Positions 1 through 8,986 of a stretch of DNA of 26,732 bases are shown in pieces (position 1 is the first letter of the stretch; every line of letters starts with the position of its first letter). Source of the DNA: Oehlia diaphana. Its lineage: Eukaryota; Glomeromycota; Glomeromycetes; Glomerales; Glomeraceae. The DNA lies in the NCBI GenBank assembly GCA_003833135.1, contig QZLH01000657.1:19253-45984 (forward strand), written 5' to 3'. The notes under the pieces are model-generated. The model did no database searches. It saw only the letters and a list, made by a program, of their open reading frames with translations, and was not told the DNA's origin. A program made the position numbers and the translations under genes.

Positions 1-2
1 GC

Positions 3-305
3 ATGAGAGAAAACAAAGATATGAATAATAAAAAGAAGAAATCTTTAACATTAGCTCAAAAGAAAGAACTTTGCAAAAAATGTAGAGATCAAAAACTTAG
101 TGGTGTTCAATTAGCAGTACAATATGGAATTTCCACTAGCACAGTTTTCGATATTTTAAAAAGATCAGAACATTGGCTTTCCATTGATACCACATTACCA
201 AATGCAAATAATTTTTGTGAAAAATCTAGTGTTTATCCACAACTAGAAGAAGTAATGAGCATTTGGGGTATGACAGATAGTTCTTTTATAAGAATAAAAT
301 TATGA
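3..305 (+). pseudogene. Pogo/CENP-B-type transposase N-terminal HTH, truncated
   Basis: This 100-residue open frame begins with a basic stretch and a psq/CENP-B-N-like helix-turn-helix: the run LTLAQKKELCKKC, then SGVQLAVQYGISTSTV, then FDILKRSEHWL. After it comes YPQLEEVMSIW, which resembles the start of the second (CENP-B-type) HTH of Tigger/pogo transposases and their domesticated relatives. Such proteins normally continue for several hundred residues with a DDE catalytic domain; here the frame stops right after the first residues of the second HTH, and I see no DDE region downstream. I read it as a truncated transposon remnant, or a first exon whose remainder was lost. The second ATG (position 21) is an equally good start. 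The window begins immediately upstream, so a promoter cannot be judged. Confidence 0.6.
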
Positions 306-322
306 AAAATCACGTGATTTTT
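305..322. repeat. 18-base perfect palindrome centred on CACGTG
   Basis: Five A, TCACGTGA, five T form an uninterrupted self-complementary stretch overlapping the end of the transposase-HTH frame. It carries an E-box/G-box core. It may be a bHLH-type site, a cruciform, or a mobile-element end; the sequence alone does not decide. Confidence 0.5.
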
Positions 323-640
323 TGGTATTTCAGATTTTTCATATATTTTTATATAAATCCAGTTTGGCGAGATTTTTTTGATATATCAGATGTCTTGATA
401 TATCAGATATTTTTACTGGAACAAACTGATCCAATTTATCAAGATTGCCTGTGTATTACAAAGCAATATTGTATATTACTGCAAAAACACTTGATAAAGT
501 AATAATTGGGTGTCAGAGAATTATTACTCTACCTTATATGGAAGGTTGGAGGGTCAAATTCTAAATATAGATTTAAACTGAAAATGTTGGGTTGCTTAAT
601 GAAATAAGTAATTTAATATTATTATAAATTTGAATTTATT
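323..640. other. Gene-free AT-rich spacer with a short direct repeat
   Basis: No gene is visible. The unit TTGATATATCAGAT occurs at 378-391 and again at 395-408, a 17-base period; the core TGATATATCA is itself palindromic. The end of this stretch may include the lost 5' exon of the Mpv17-like relic, but I cannot define it. Confidence 0.4.
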
Positions 641-1220
641 CCGTCAGGAACATTATTTGTTACGGGAGATATTATAGTATAATAATTTGTTAAACAAAGA
701 GGGTTAAAATCTCATAATTTTTATAGAACTTTAAGGCTTGAAGGATTTGGTTTATTTTCAGCTGTAAGCATTATTATTTAAAAGATGAAATTTTTTACTT
801 CTAAAATTTTTTATTTCTAATTTATTTATTTATTTTGTTTTCATTTTCTATAAAGATACTAGTATTAATGCGTGTCACTTTAGATCAGGCTATATTCGCA
901 CCATGTTTTATTACAACATTTTTCGTAGGTCAGGCATTATTAGAAGGTCAAGAAAAAATCTCAAATTTTAGAAAAGATTGGAGATGTCAATGTAAATTCC
1001 TCCCGGAATATTTATCTTAAAAATATTGTTTACTTGAGTTAATATTAATATTTTTTTACCTTCTTAACATACACAGGCTTTTGTACCTACTTTAATTAAT
1101 AATTATAAATTGTGGTCGGCTATACAATTGCTCAATTTTCATTTTACTCCATTGAATTATAGGCCTTTAGTTGGAATACTTATTTATCTGTTAACAATAA
1201 GAAAAGTTCCGACAAAGTAA
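641..1220 (+). pseudogene. Mpv17/PMP22-family membrane protein, decayed
   Basis: Three segments on one strand match the family in order. Segment 1 (641-763) reads SGTLFVTGDII, two stops, FVKQRGLKSHNFYRTLR, then LEGFGLFSA, like the GD-x-x-x-QQ region of Mpv17 proteins; it ends at a GTAAGC donor. Segment 2 (856-991) begins after a TAAAG acceptor and reads MRVTLDQAIFAPCF, then FFVGQALLEGQ, matching the 'DQ..faP...f...LEG' core. Segment 3 (1077-1220), after an ACACAG acceptor, reads NNYKLWSAIQLLNFHFTPLNYRP, split here as NNYKLWSAIQ and LLNFHFTPLNYRP, the family signature. The family are small four-helix proteins of mitochondrial or peroxisomal membranes. Breaks: adjacent TAA TAA (674-679) where Gln-Gln is usual, loss of the GP...WY segment between segments 1 and 2, and a junction between segments 2 and 3 that does not keep frame with the GT at 992. 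I call it a pseudogene. Confidence 0.75.
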
Positions 1221-1882
1221 GTATTAAATAGAAAATGAAAATAAATAGAATTGACTATTAGCGATAAAAATTTTGTTATAAATAAAATTATTAAACTTTC
1301 GTTGATGGCTTAGTAAAATGATGAGATTTCCTTCGAACGTATTTATTCCCATCAATTTCTCCTTTTTTACTGAAATTGGAATTATTATAAATACCAGAAA
1401 GTCAATGGAATGTAATGATACAAACAATTAAGATAAAGATACGGAAAATGATATTAAAGAAGTATTCTCTATGATAATGATTTAAATAATTTAATTAAAA
1501 TCTAGAAATAATATAATAAGTTCTAAAATGAGTATTTTGAATTTTTTATCTTTGAAATAAAAACGTAAGTGTAATTACTTGGAATCTAGTAATTGTAAAA
1601 GGATGAAAATTGGTCGAGTTATATTACAGTTATTTTAATGTCTTTGGCATTGCCTTTTTGAAAACAGCCTACAATTCTGATTTGACTGACACTATTTTGT
1701 CAAATGTCGATTTCTATTTTGCTGACATGAAAAATTACCTAACTTCGTTTTACTGAAATTACATAAAAATTACTGACTTTTCATCTACTGAAAATTTATA
1801 ATTTATCAACTACTCCATACTGCGCCTTAATTTCATCTTTAAAAGAATGATTATCGCGTAATTTTTTATAGTTAATAAACTA
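1221..1882. other. Gene-free AT-rich stretch
   Basis: Both strands are full of stops and nothing resembles a known protein. A GTAAGT just after the Mpv17-like segment (1216-1221) could be an old donor, leaving a final lost exon here, but no match to the family C-terminus was found. Confidence 0.4.
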
Positions 1883-1935
1883 GCAATCACCCATTGGGAC
1901 CAATGAGTTTGTTTAAATAGAAAATTTAGTATTAT
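1883..1935 (+). repeat. Terminal fragment of a dispersed repeat family
   Basis: The stretch starting ACTAGCAATCACCC and continuing through ACCAATGAGTTTGTTTAAA and TAGAAAATTTAGTA matches, with few changes, the reverse complement of 21185-21237 and, more loosely, 26184-26242. It is the outer end of the repeat whose body is at 4100-5120, 20285-21237 and 26184-26732. The family is not one I can name. Confidence 0.6.
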
Positions 1936-2372
1936 AACTAGTATATTTATATTTATTATTTACTTATTTATTAATTTTAATCATTTTTTTCAAATCTTAT
2001 ATTTTATTTGTTCAATTACAAACTAACTTTTTTTACTTATGTAAAAAAAAAAAATTACATATACTCCATAATTAGTGTTAAACAAAATACAATGATGATA
2101 TCAATAAAAGAAAAATAATAATATTAGACTTAAATTTGTTGCATCTTATCTAACATAAGGAGTTTAGTATAATTAAAATATGAGTTTTCACAATTGTATT
2201 ACACCTTTATATTTTATATTCATCACTTTTTTTTTAGATGAACTTTTATAAAATGTGTTTTATATTTGGTGCAGATGCATGTTCTAATTGACTTATTTTT
2301 CGTTTTTGTTTGATAACCTACCAATAAAATGATTTATAATTTAATAAATTTTCAATAAAAATAAACAATAAT
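1936..2372. other. Gene-free AT-rich stretch
   Basis: Only low-complexity A/T sequence is visible, including an A run at about 2043-2053. It separates the repeat end from the kinase relic and may belong to the 3' flank of that relic. Confidence 0.4.
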
Positions 2373-2960
2373 TTAAGTAAATGTTACATACTCTGTAAAA
2401 TCAATAACTTCAGCCGAAATATTGTAAGTATCACCATGTTTTGGAAGTTCATTTGTAAATTGATTGAGTATTTGAGAAGTATAACAAGCTTGTGGATGAA
2501 TTGATTGACTATTTCCAGTAGATAAAAAATTTTTTTTTCTATATTCTTCTGCTTCTTCAATTTGTTTTTTAATTTCGACCATTTTGCTATTTCAATAGCA
2601 CTTGTCTCTTATCTGGATCTGGATCCCAACAATTTTTCATTAAATCAATATAAAATTTTGGTGCTTCTTTTTCATTTATTTCAGGTCTAATTCCATTACA
2701 TATATTTAATGCTAAAATACTATCATGAGCACAATTGGCAAAAGGTTGTCTTCCAGTTGCAATATGATACATAATCATACGAAAACTATATACATTTGCT
2801 GCTTGATTATATGGCTTTCCTCTTAATACTTCAGGAGCTACAAATGCATAACTCCATAAAATTTTGTTTTGTCTATATTACTAACCTCTCCATATCTGAA
2901 ATATATATATCACTAAAAGAATTTCCAGAGCCATCATAAGCATCATTACGAAATGATACC
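2373..2960 (-). pseudogene. Protein kinase C-lobe relic
   Basis: Read on the minus strand this is the 3' part of the same kinase family as the gene at 22580-25615. From the 5' side it holds SDIYISDME (the DxG region, decayed), then FVAPEVLRGKPYNQAANVYS (APE motif and subdomain IX, with the usual Asp of 'ADIYSFG' as Asn and its Gly as Arg), MIMYHIATGRQPF, GIRPEINEKEAPKFY and LMKNCWDPDPDKR, then the family tail EEAEEYRKKNFLS. Compared with the intact relative there is a frame change between the DxG region and APE, one base missing after DPDKR, and a deletion of roughly 20 codons before the EAEEYRK tail. No N-lobe or HRD loop is found upstream; the pyrimidine tract begins nearby. It is a dead copy. 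Confidence 0.8.
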
Positions 2961-3114
2961 AATGATGGAGTGATGGAGCTTTCCTGGAGCTATAAATATT
3001 AGATTTTAAATTACATTTACAATTCTATTAATTATTAACAGAAAAAATAAGGATTATATAATAATGTACTTATTACCTAAATGAAGATTAGCCACATGAT
3101 CGTGTCATGTTTGT

Positions 3115-3870
3115 TTATCGAATCTCATTTTCAGTATTTTTCTTTTTTTCTTTTATTTTATTTCTAACTTATATTCTAAACTTTGTTTCTTACTAACTCT
3201 ATCTCATTATTTTTAGTTCCTTTAGTCCTTCCGGTTCTGCAATTAAGGTTTCGTTTCTTATTTTATTCTTTTTATTTTGTTTTTGTTTCATATTTCGTTT
3301 TTCACTAATTTTATTTCATTTTTTTTTTTAGATCTTTTAGTTCTTTGGTTCTACAAATATTAAAGGTATGTTTTTTATCTTTTATTTATTTTTTTCTATC
3401 TTATATTTCGTTTCTTACTAACTTCAATTTTTTTACTTTATGGTTTTATTTTTACCTGGTTTCCTATCATTATCTTTTGCTATCCAATTTCCCTATCATG
3501 ATCTTTTTTTATTTTTTGTCTCTCATCATTTTTCACCTCCTATTATTTCTCATTATTCCATTCCATTATTTTCTATTACATCTTTTCATTTTCCATTATT
3601 TCTCTCCTGTTTACTTCCTATCATTTCTTTTTGTCTCTCATCACTCCTTTTCGTCTCCTATCACTCCTCTTCATCTTCCTATCACTCCTCTTCATCCTAT
3701 TTCTCCTTTTTGCTTCCTATCACTTCTCATTACTCTTTTTTACTCCTTTTCATCTTCTATTACTTTTCATTACTCCATTGTTATTCATCTTTTTATTAGC
3801 ACCTTTATTCTTGATCATTGTAATTTACTTATCATTTCTTTTATTTGTATCACTCATTAAAATAAATACA
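3115..3870. repeat. Long pyrimidine-rich tract with tandem repeats
   Basis: The plus strand is mostly T and C for about 750 bases. In the first part, two related blocks of about 117 bases can be lined up, ending TTCCGGTTCTGCAATTAAGG (about 3231-3250) and TTGGTTCTACAAATATTAAA (about 3346-3365), with a partial third starting near 3400. The second part (about 3480-3800) is a degenerate minisatellite built on units such as CCTATCACTCCTCTTCATCT. The overlapping open frames across it encode only Phe/Ser/Leu/Ile-rich low-complexity sequence in several frames and are by-products of the composition. Confidence 0.7.
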
Positions 3871-4104
3871 GCGATTTTTTTCTTTAAAATCGTAAATGTA
3901 TGATTTAAATTTTAATATTTGCAAATAAAATTTCATTAGATAAGATTATTTTGAATAATTATGTTTGCAAAAAAATTTATTTTTAAAAAAATAACTTTTG
4001 CGATAAAATTTTTAAGTTTAGCCGATCAAAAATTAAGCTAAGATGAAAAAATCAGTTGTCAGCCGATTAATCTTTATATATTTTATATCACGTGACATCC
4101 AAGC

Positions 4105-5120
4105 AATTCCAAATTATATTTACAATAATGTAGCCATTTATATTAATGATTTGACGTTTGAGTGTAGAGGATTAATTAAGGAATTGTAAAAAATAATTAT
4201 CAATAAAAATTGATTAATTTTTTACAAAAAACTTTAATATTATGAAAATATTACAAATATTTTTATTAATTAATTATAAATTTTATAATTATTACTTATT
4301 ATTTATTTTACGTCAATCTTAAACTTATAACCAACCTAGAAAAAAAAATATTTGAACAATTAAATGTATTAGGATCTATTCATTTCATTTATTATTATTC
4401 TTTTGATATTTATTTTACTCGATAAATTATTAATTTAACTAAACAACTTGAATTAAAATCTTTATTCAAAAATCCTGGTGATTATTTAGAGAATTTCGGC
4501 GGATATGGATTTGGATATAATAATCTATTATTAATCAACATTTTCTTCAATTAATTAATTATAAATATTGTAAAAATATCAATTTTTTTTTGATTTTTAT
4601 GAATTTGAAAATCAAACTATTTATCCAGCGTTCAATTTAATTGAAAAAACCTTAATCATCTTTCTATCAACGTCGGTCAATTTACCTATATCTGATATGT
4701 TATATTGATTTTTTTTTTTAAAAAAAATAATAATTTTGTAAATATATTTAATATAATATTAATAATAAAAAAATTGAAGAAAAATTTTAAAAAAATTTGG
4801 GGAAGAAAAGGATAAAAAAAGAAACCAGTTTAAAAAAAAGGGAAATTTCCGAAAAAAAGGAATCCGAAAAAAAAAAATAAGTACGAAAAAAATTCTGAAA
4901 AAAAGGACAATAATCCAATCCAAAAAGACAATACATTCTAAAAAAAAAAAGATCGAAAAAAAATAATATAAAAAAGATTGGTCTTAAAAGACCGAAACAA
5001 TGGGGATTATTTAATAAAAAAAAAAACTTCAGTTTGGGAAAAAAAATTAAACCTAGACGGGGAAAGATGAGAAAAAACAAATTTTTCGGTTCGAAAATTT
5101 TTTTTTAAAAAAAAAATTTC
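4105..5120 (+). repeat. Dispersed repeat copy with purine-rich tract
   Basis: This block matches the reverse complement of 20285-21120 along most of its length; shared landmarks are ATTAATGATTTGACGTTTGA (4140-4159), TTAATCATCTTTCTATCAAC (about 4652-4671) and AAATATATTTAATATAATAT (about 4739-4758). From about 4787 the plus strand becomes almost pure A and G, with reiterated short units like GGAATCCGAAAAAA and GATCGAAAAAA. A small hairpin, GGTCTT-AA-AAGACC (4980-4993), precedes a final A/T-rich end that contains a further fold-back near 5086-5120. It lacks the outer ACTAGCA end present in other copies. There is no credible coding sequence; the long minus-strand frame over the purine tract is compositional. 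Confidence 0.7.
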
Positions 5121-6500
5121 GATTAAGGTAAAATATTATTAACTTATTATGATTGGAATGCACACGGATCGGATAATTATTGATCATAAATAGATCAATT
5201 ATATATGGCATGGGATTTCAAGGTACACAATTCAAATTATTTATATGGAAACTAATCCAAACGTCAGACAAATTTTTTTAGTTATATACTTTAGATAAAA
5301 CTAAATTTATTCAATAAATAACATCCTATTTTGTTTGTTACAAACAATAAATTCAGTTTTTTTTTCAAAAAACTTTACAGCTGATTTCATAAACCACAGG
5401 ACATTTGACAAATTTTTATGCGAGAGTTTCCTGCTTGTCGGGTTGTCGGCAAATTGAAAAATAACGAACACATGATTAGCTGATATCACGTGACAAAATA
5501 TGAGCTGATTGGCTACCGACAATCCATTATGAAATATCATGATTGTAAAATGTCATTGAAATAATAGTGGTCAGTAACTTTTAAGTAGGTGTTGGTATAA
5601 TGGATTAATACGATTTAAACATATATATTTTATGTTTATTAAATTTAGATTTTTAAAAAATAGGAAAGGGTAGGCACCAACTACGTTTGGATAGTGAAAT
5701 CGAAACATAAAAATGAAAAATATCAAAATAGATTAGTAGAGATTCAATGCAAGTTAGTCTGCAGTTACGGATGAACGATTATCTGAGTGGGATTTACAGG
5801 AAAAGAATAGGAAGAAGCGATTTATTAGTGAAAAGAGTTGAAGAATACTACGCTCTGAACGCGGTTTATAATCAAGACTTTATAAAGATCAAGAAATTAA
5901 TAAAGATATTAAGAAGCGTTGGTGTTAACAGCGGTGGGGTCAGAGAAGATAGAAAATATTTTAGAGAATACTGTAGTTAAATGTATATGGATAATTTAGA
6001 TGCATTCGTATTTACAATTAAAATCGTCTGTATTAAATTTGTTCGGTATGGGATGATGTTTAATGTTAAATGTCATGCAAAAAAATAGAGGTGGGAGTAC
6101 ATTTAAACAATTAAGTTGGAATGCTTAACTGTGCGAATATAAAATCTCGTTAATTTGAGAATTTTATACTGTATGGTCATGAGTTTAATCAATCCCGTTC
6201 CCAATTTTACACTTGTATACTAGGACTCGAGCGATATACTGTATACTGTAAATTGGTAACAACTCGTTTACTGTTAGCTCTAGGCGTCTCTTCAGAGCCA
6301 GAACTACATAATGCCCCTATTATTATCCAAAAAGGACATTATTTTGGTTCAATTTCTTGTTAATCATTACGAAGAAACAAATTATTCGTTTTTTATTTAA
6401 ATTGCTGCTTATTCATTTATATATGTTTATATTTGTACTACTTAAGTAAATAAAAATTCATGTTAAAACAAACTTTGTTAAATAATATCCGAGTGTTAAA
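5121..6500. other. Largely empty region
   Basis: I see no gene I can support. The stretch 5640-6000 is less AT-rich than its surroundings and contains one 77-codon open frame (5747-5980, plus) with a basic, helical-looking product including RKRIGRSDLLVKRVEEYY; it matches nothing I know and could be a transposon remnant or chance. The minus frame at 5307-5540 also matches nothing. A CACGTG-type site lies near 5489. Confidence 0.35.
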
Positions 6501-6511
6501 ATTATCACAAG

Positions 6512-6560
6512 TTACGGAACTATGGAATTATTCAAATAATGTTTTTAATTGTAAAAAAAA
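6512..6560. repeat. Conserved 3' flank block of BTB-TLDc copies
   Basis: ACGGAACTATGGAATTATTC followed by AATAATG and an A run recurs about 100 bases beyond the stop codon of each BTB-TLDc copy (here, 10288-10335 and 12280-12330). It shows that the duplicated unit includes the 3' flank. Its role is unknown; on the gene strand the A run is a T run. Confidence 0.6.
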
Positions 6561-6659
6561 AAAAAAAAAAATTAAAATAAAAATACGATTACGTTCCATC
6601 CAATTAAATCCTTATATTGTTTGTTATGATAAAAAGAAATTATTTTTATTCAAATTAAA

Positions 6660-8164
6660 TTAGCGCTTTATGATTTGAAATACTTCGTAATCTTCTATAG
6701 CAAAATAATCTTCAGAATCCCTTATCTTTTTTTTATAAATGTTCTTTTTACAGCGAATTATTTTATAATCCGTAAATTGATTTTCATTCCATATAACAAT
6801 ATCCTGACCAAAATATGGACCATGTTTAGGGTGATAGTTCAATGCATGATCTATATTTTCTACTTTGCTTATAATTGCATCTTTAATATTCTTATTTATA
6901 AAAGAAAAGATAAAACTTTCATTGGTTTCACCCCAAGTATTAGAAGATTCCCATTTTAAAGGACTATATCCACCAAAAATTTCATCTATCCCTTTTGTTT
7001 TAATGAATGTAACAGTATTATATTTATCATCACATAATTCATGAAACTTTTTAGGAGTAAATCCATCTCGACTTCCCCTTAATAATAATAAAAATTTGTA
7101 TGGTAAATATAATTCTCTAAGATGAGAAAATTTGTTAATTTCTACTTTATCAATACACTTTGAAATAAATGAAACAATATTTAAATTAACTAATTTTGAA
7201 TCAATAATTTTATCCATACTAAAATTTCTGGGAAGTAAAAAATTATCAGTGGATACCCTATCAGGATCCAAATAGGAATTTAATAGGCCTTCATATAATT
7301 GATGACTTAAAAGTTTTTTATACGGCCGAATTTTTCGTGAGAATTCAATAGATGATAAACAACAAAATCTAATTAAAGGTAAACAATGTTGTAGAGAATT
7401 TTTCATTGTTTTGAAATCGTCATCTGACCAGGTTTCAAGATCTGGAATGAGATTTGGATTTTGCGCAAGACCCCATTTTAATACATGTTCCCACACTTCA
7501 ATTTCTTTCATTTGTAAATCATCCCTTCTGAGAAATGAAATTAAAGATTTCTCAGGAAGAGAAGTAAAATCAAACGATTGAAATATTTTTTCAGGAGATT
7601 CAGCCATTAAATTTGTACAAAATTCTTGAAGTCCTGATAATGATTTGGATTGAAAACTTGTTTGATGAATAAGTTCAAAATGTTGTTCTAACCATTCAGA
7701 ATTATTTTCAATTAAATATTTTTGTAAATAATTAACTAGTTCTTGAAGACGAAGCTCATCTGCAGCTACCAATACATTTAGAATATCTGAAGTTTCTTGT
7801 CCATTCAATGAAAGAATGCCACCGTAAATATACCTATATGAAGAAATTTTAAATTTTGTAGTTACAAGTATATTAAGGTTCAATTATATAATATTTAATA
7901 AATTTACCCCAAAACAATTTGAAAGATTTCTGGAGATATATTTGGTAATTTGATATGTGATAAAACACCATTATCATTCTTTTTATTAGAAGACAAAGTT
8001 CGTCGTAAGTACGAAGAACGGTAACATAAAATATTCATATGAGCGCGAAAGATTTTTACATTGGGATCTTCCCCAACTTCAATTGTAATATCATAATACT
8101 CATTATCCTCTAATAGTTCAATAAAATTTTGGCTTAATAATCTAGAAAACAGTTCAATAGACAT
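6660..8164 (-). CDS. BTB-BACK-TLDc protein, copy 1 (intact)
   Basis: Two exons, 7908-8164 and 6660-7833, are joined over a 74-base GT-AG intron whose removal restores the conserved IVLGYIYGG of the BTB fold; the product is 476 residues. Residues about 1-118 form a BTB/POZ domain (DNEYYDITIEVG, IFRAHMNILCYRS, LPNISPEIFQ). Residues about 130-270 form a BACK region (WLEQHFELIH, EVWEHVLKWGLAQNP, CLPLIRF). Residues about 293-476 form a TLDc domain (RGSRDGFTPKKFHELCD, FGGYSPLKW, SFIFSF, and the terminal EDYEVFQI). BTB-BACK proteins commonly serve as substrate adaptors for Cullin-3 ligases, and TLDc proteins are linked to V-ATPase and oxidative stress; the target here is unknown. The family is strongly expanded in Rhizophagus. 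This is the only one of the three neighbouring copies with all domains complete. The ATG at 8164 is the family start. Confidence 0.88.
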
Positions 8165-8231
8165 TATTTTACGTATTTCAAATAAAAAAATGAGAAAGGG
8201 AAAAAGACATTTTTTATTGTTCAGATTTGAT

Positions 8232-8253
8232 ATTGATATACAATTACATGATT
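8232..8253 (-). promoter_or_regulatory. Conserved upstream box, copy 1
   Basis: On the gene strand it reads approximately AATCATGTAATTGTATATCA. The same box lies upstream of copies 2 and 3, while the sequence between it and the start codon differs more. It is either a shared promoter element or simply duplicated flank. Confidence 0.4.
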
Positions 8254-8516
8254 GGTGATTAAAAATGTAAGTATAACAAGACTACAAGAGGTAATTTTCT
8301 ATGGGAAAGCTTGATAGTAATTACAAAAAAGGATTAGCACTTAAAATTACTATGACCTTGATTCATGATTCCCATAATGAATTTACAATTCCAGTAAGAA
8401 TTAACAATCGTTAGCATAAAATCATCAACCATAAGAGAATTTTTTTAGTCCATTGAGAGAAGATAAAGATTTACAAATATGACGTAAAAAATAAGTTCCC
8501 CAAAAAATTCTGCGTA

Positions 8517-8546
8517 AATCATGTGATCATCACAAATCACATGATT
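8517..8546. repeat. Perfect inverted repeat with 11-base arms
   Basis: AATCATGTGAT (8517-8527) and ATCACATGATT (8536-8546) are perfect reverse complements around an 8-base spacer. Each arm carries a CATGTG/CACATG E-box-like core. It lies about 70 bases upstream of the ATG of the zinc-ribbon relic, so it may have been a regulatory site of that gene. Confidence 0.6.
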
Positions 8547-8613
8547 GTGATTAAAGACGTAATTTACATAAAATAATAAACTTTTATTTAAGTTTCACTT
8601 TTTCACTTTCAAT

Positions 8614-8986
8614 ATGGATATTGTAACTATTGATAATTTACAAAAATGTGAAAAATGTCGAAAAAATTTATCTCTAGAAGCTTTCATTCTCGGCAATTTA
8701 AACTTATAATATATGTCGGCATAAAGTTACTTTGCAATATGAACAATCAGAGGTAGAACTTTTAATTCTAGAAGAAATGTCAAAACAACTATTTGAAAAA
8801 ATTTTAGAAATCAACACTAGTGAATATTTAGAAACTAGTACTATAGATTTTAATTGCAATGTTTCAAAAATTTTTTCGACCACGTCTTGATTTAGTAATT
8901 TATATTCTTCTTATTCCACATCATCAACAACAATTAATAAATATTTATGTGGCCATGAAACCTTCATGGTGGTAAGATTAAATTAA
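8614..8986 (+). pseudogene. Zinc-ribbon-type small protein relic
   Basis: The ATG at 8614 opens a frame reading MDIVTIDNLQKCEKCRKNLS, with CEKC followed by a hydrophobic/Phe segment, and then breaks by a frame change near 8700; the next frame continues QFKTYNICRHKVTL. Together they resemble a CxxC...F...FKTCxxCRxK zinc-binding head common in Rhizophagus proteins, with the third Cys changed to Tyr. An acidic helical segment follows (SEVELLILEEMSKQLFEKIL), then a stop near 8890, and a second possible frame shift. Fragments with splice-like borders continue to about 9190 and perhaps 9470, but I cannot build a convincing exon chain. Called a pseudogene with moderate confidence. Confidence 0.5.

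Noticed and set aside
641..1220. Repeat-induced point mutation as the cause of the stops in the relics
   Set aside because: CAA-to-TAA fits a CpA target but the TGG-to-TGA changes at 22150-22210 do not, and indels are as common; ordinary decay suffices.
3345..3903. Overlapping open frames of up to 171 codons on the plus strand
   Set aside because: Three frames are open at once because the tract is T/C-rich; the products are Phe/Ser/Leu/Ile low-complexity with no domain.
4787..5080. 97-codon minus-strand frame rich in Phe
   Set aside because: It is the complement of the purine-rich repeat tract and has no codon or domain signal.
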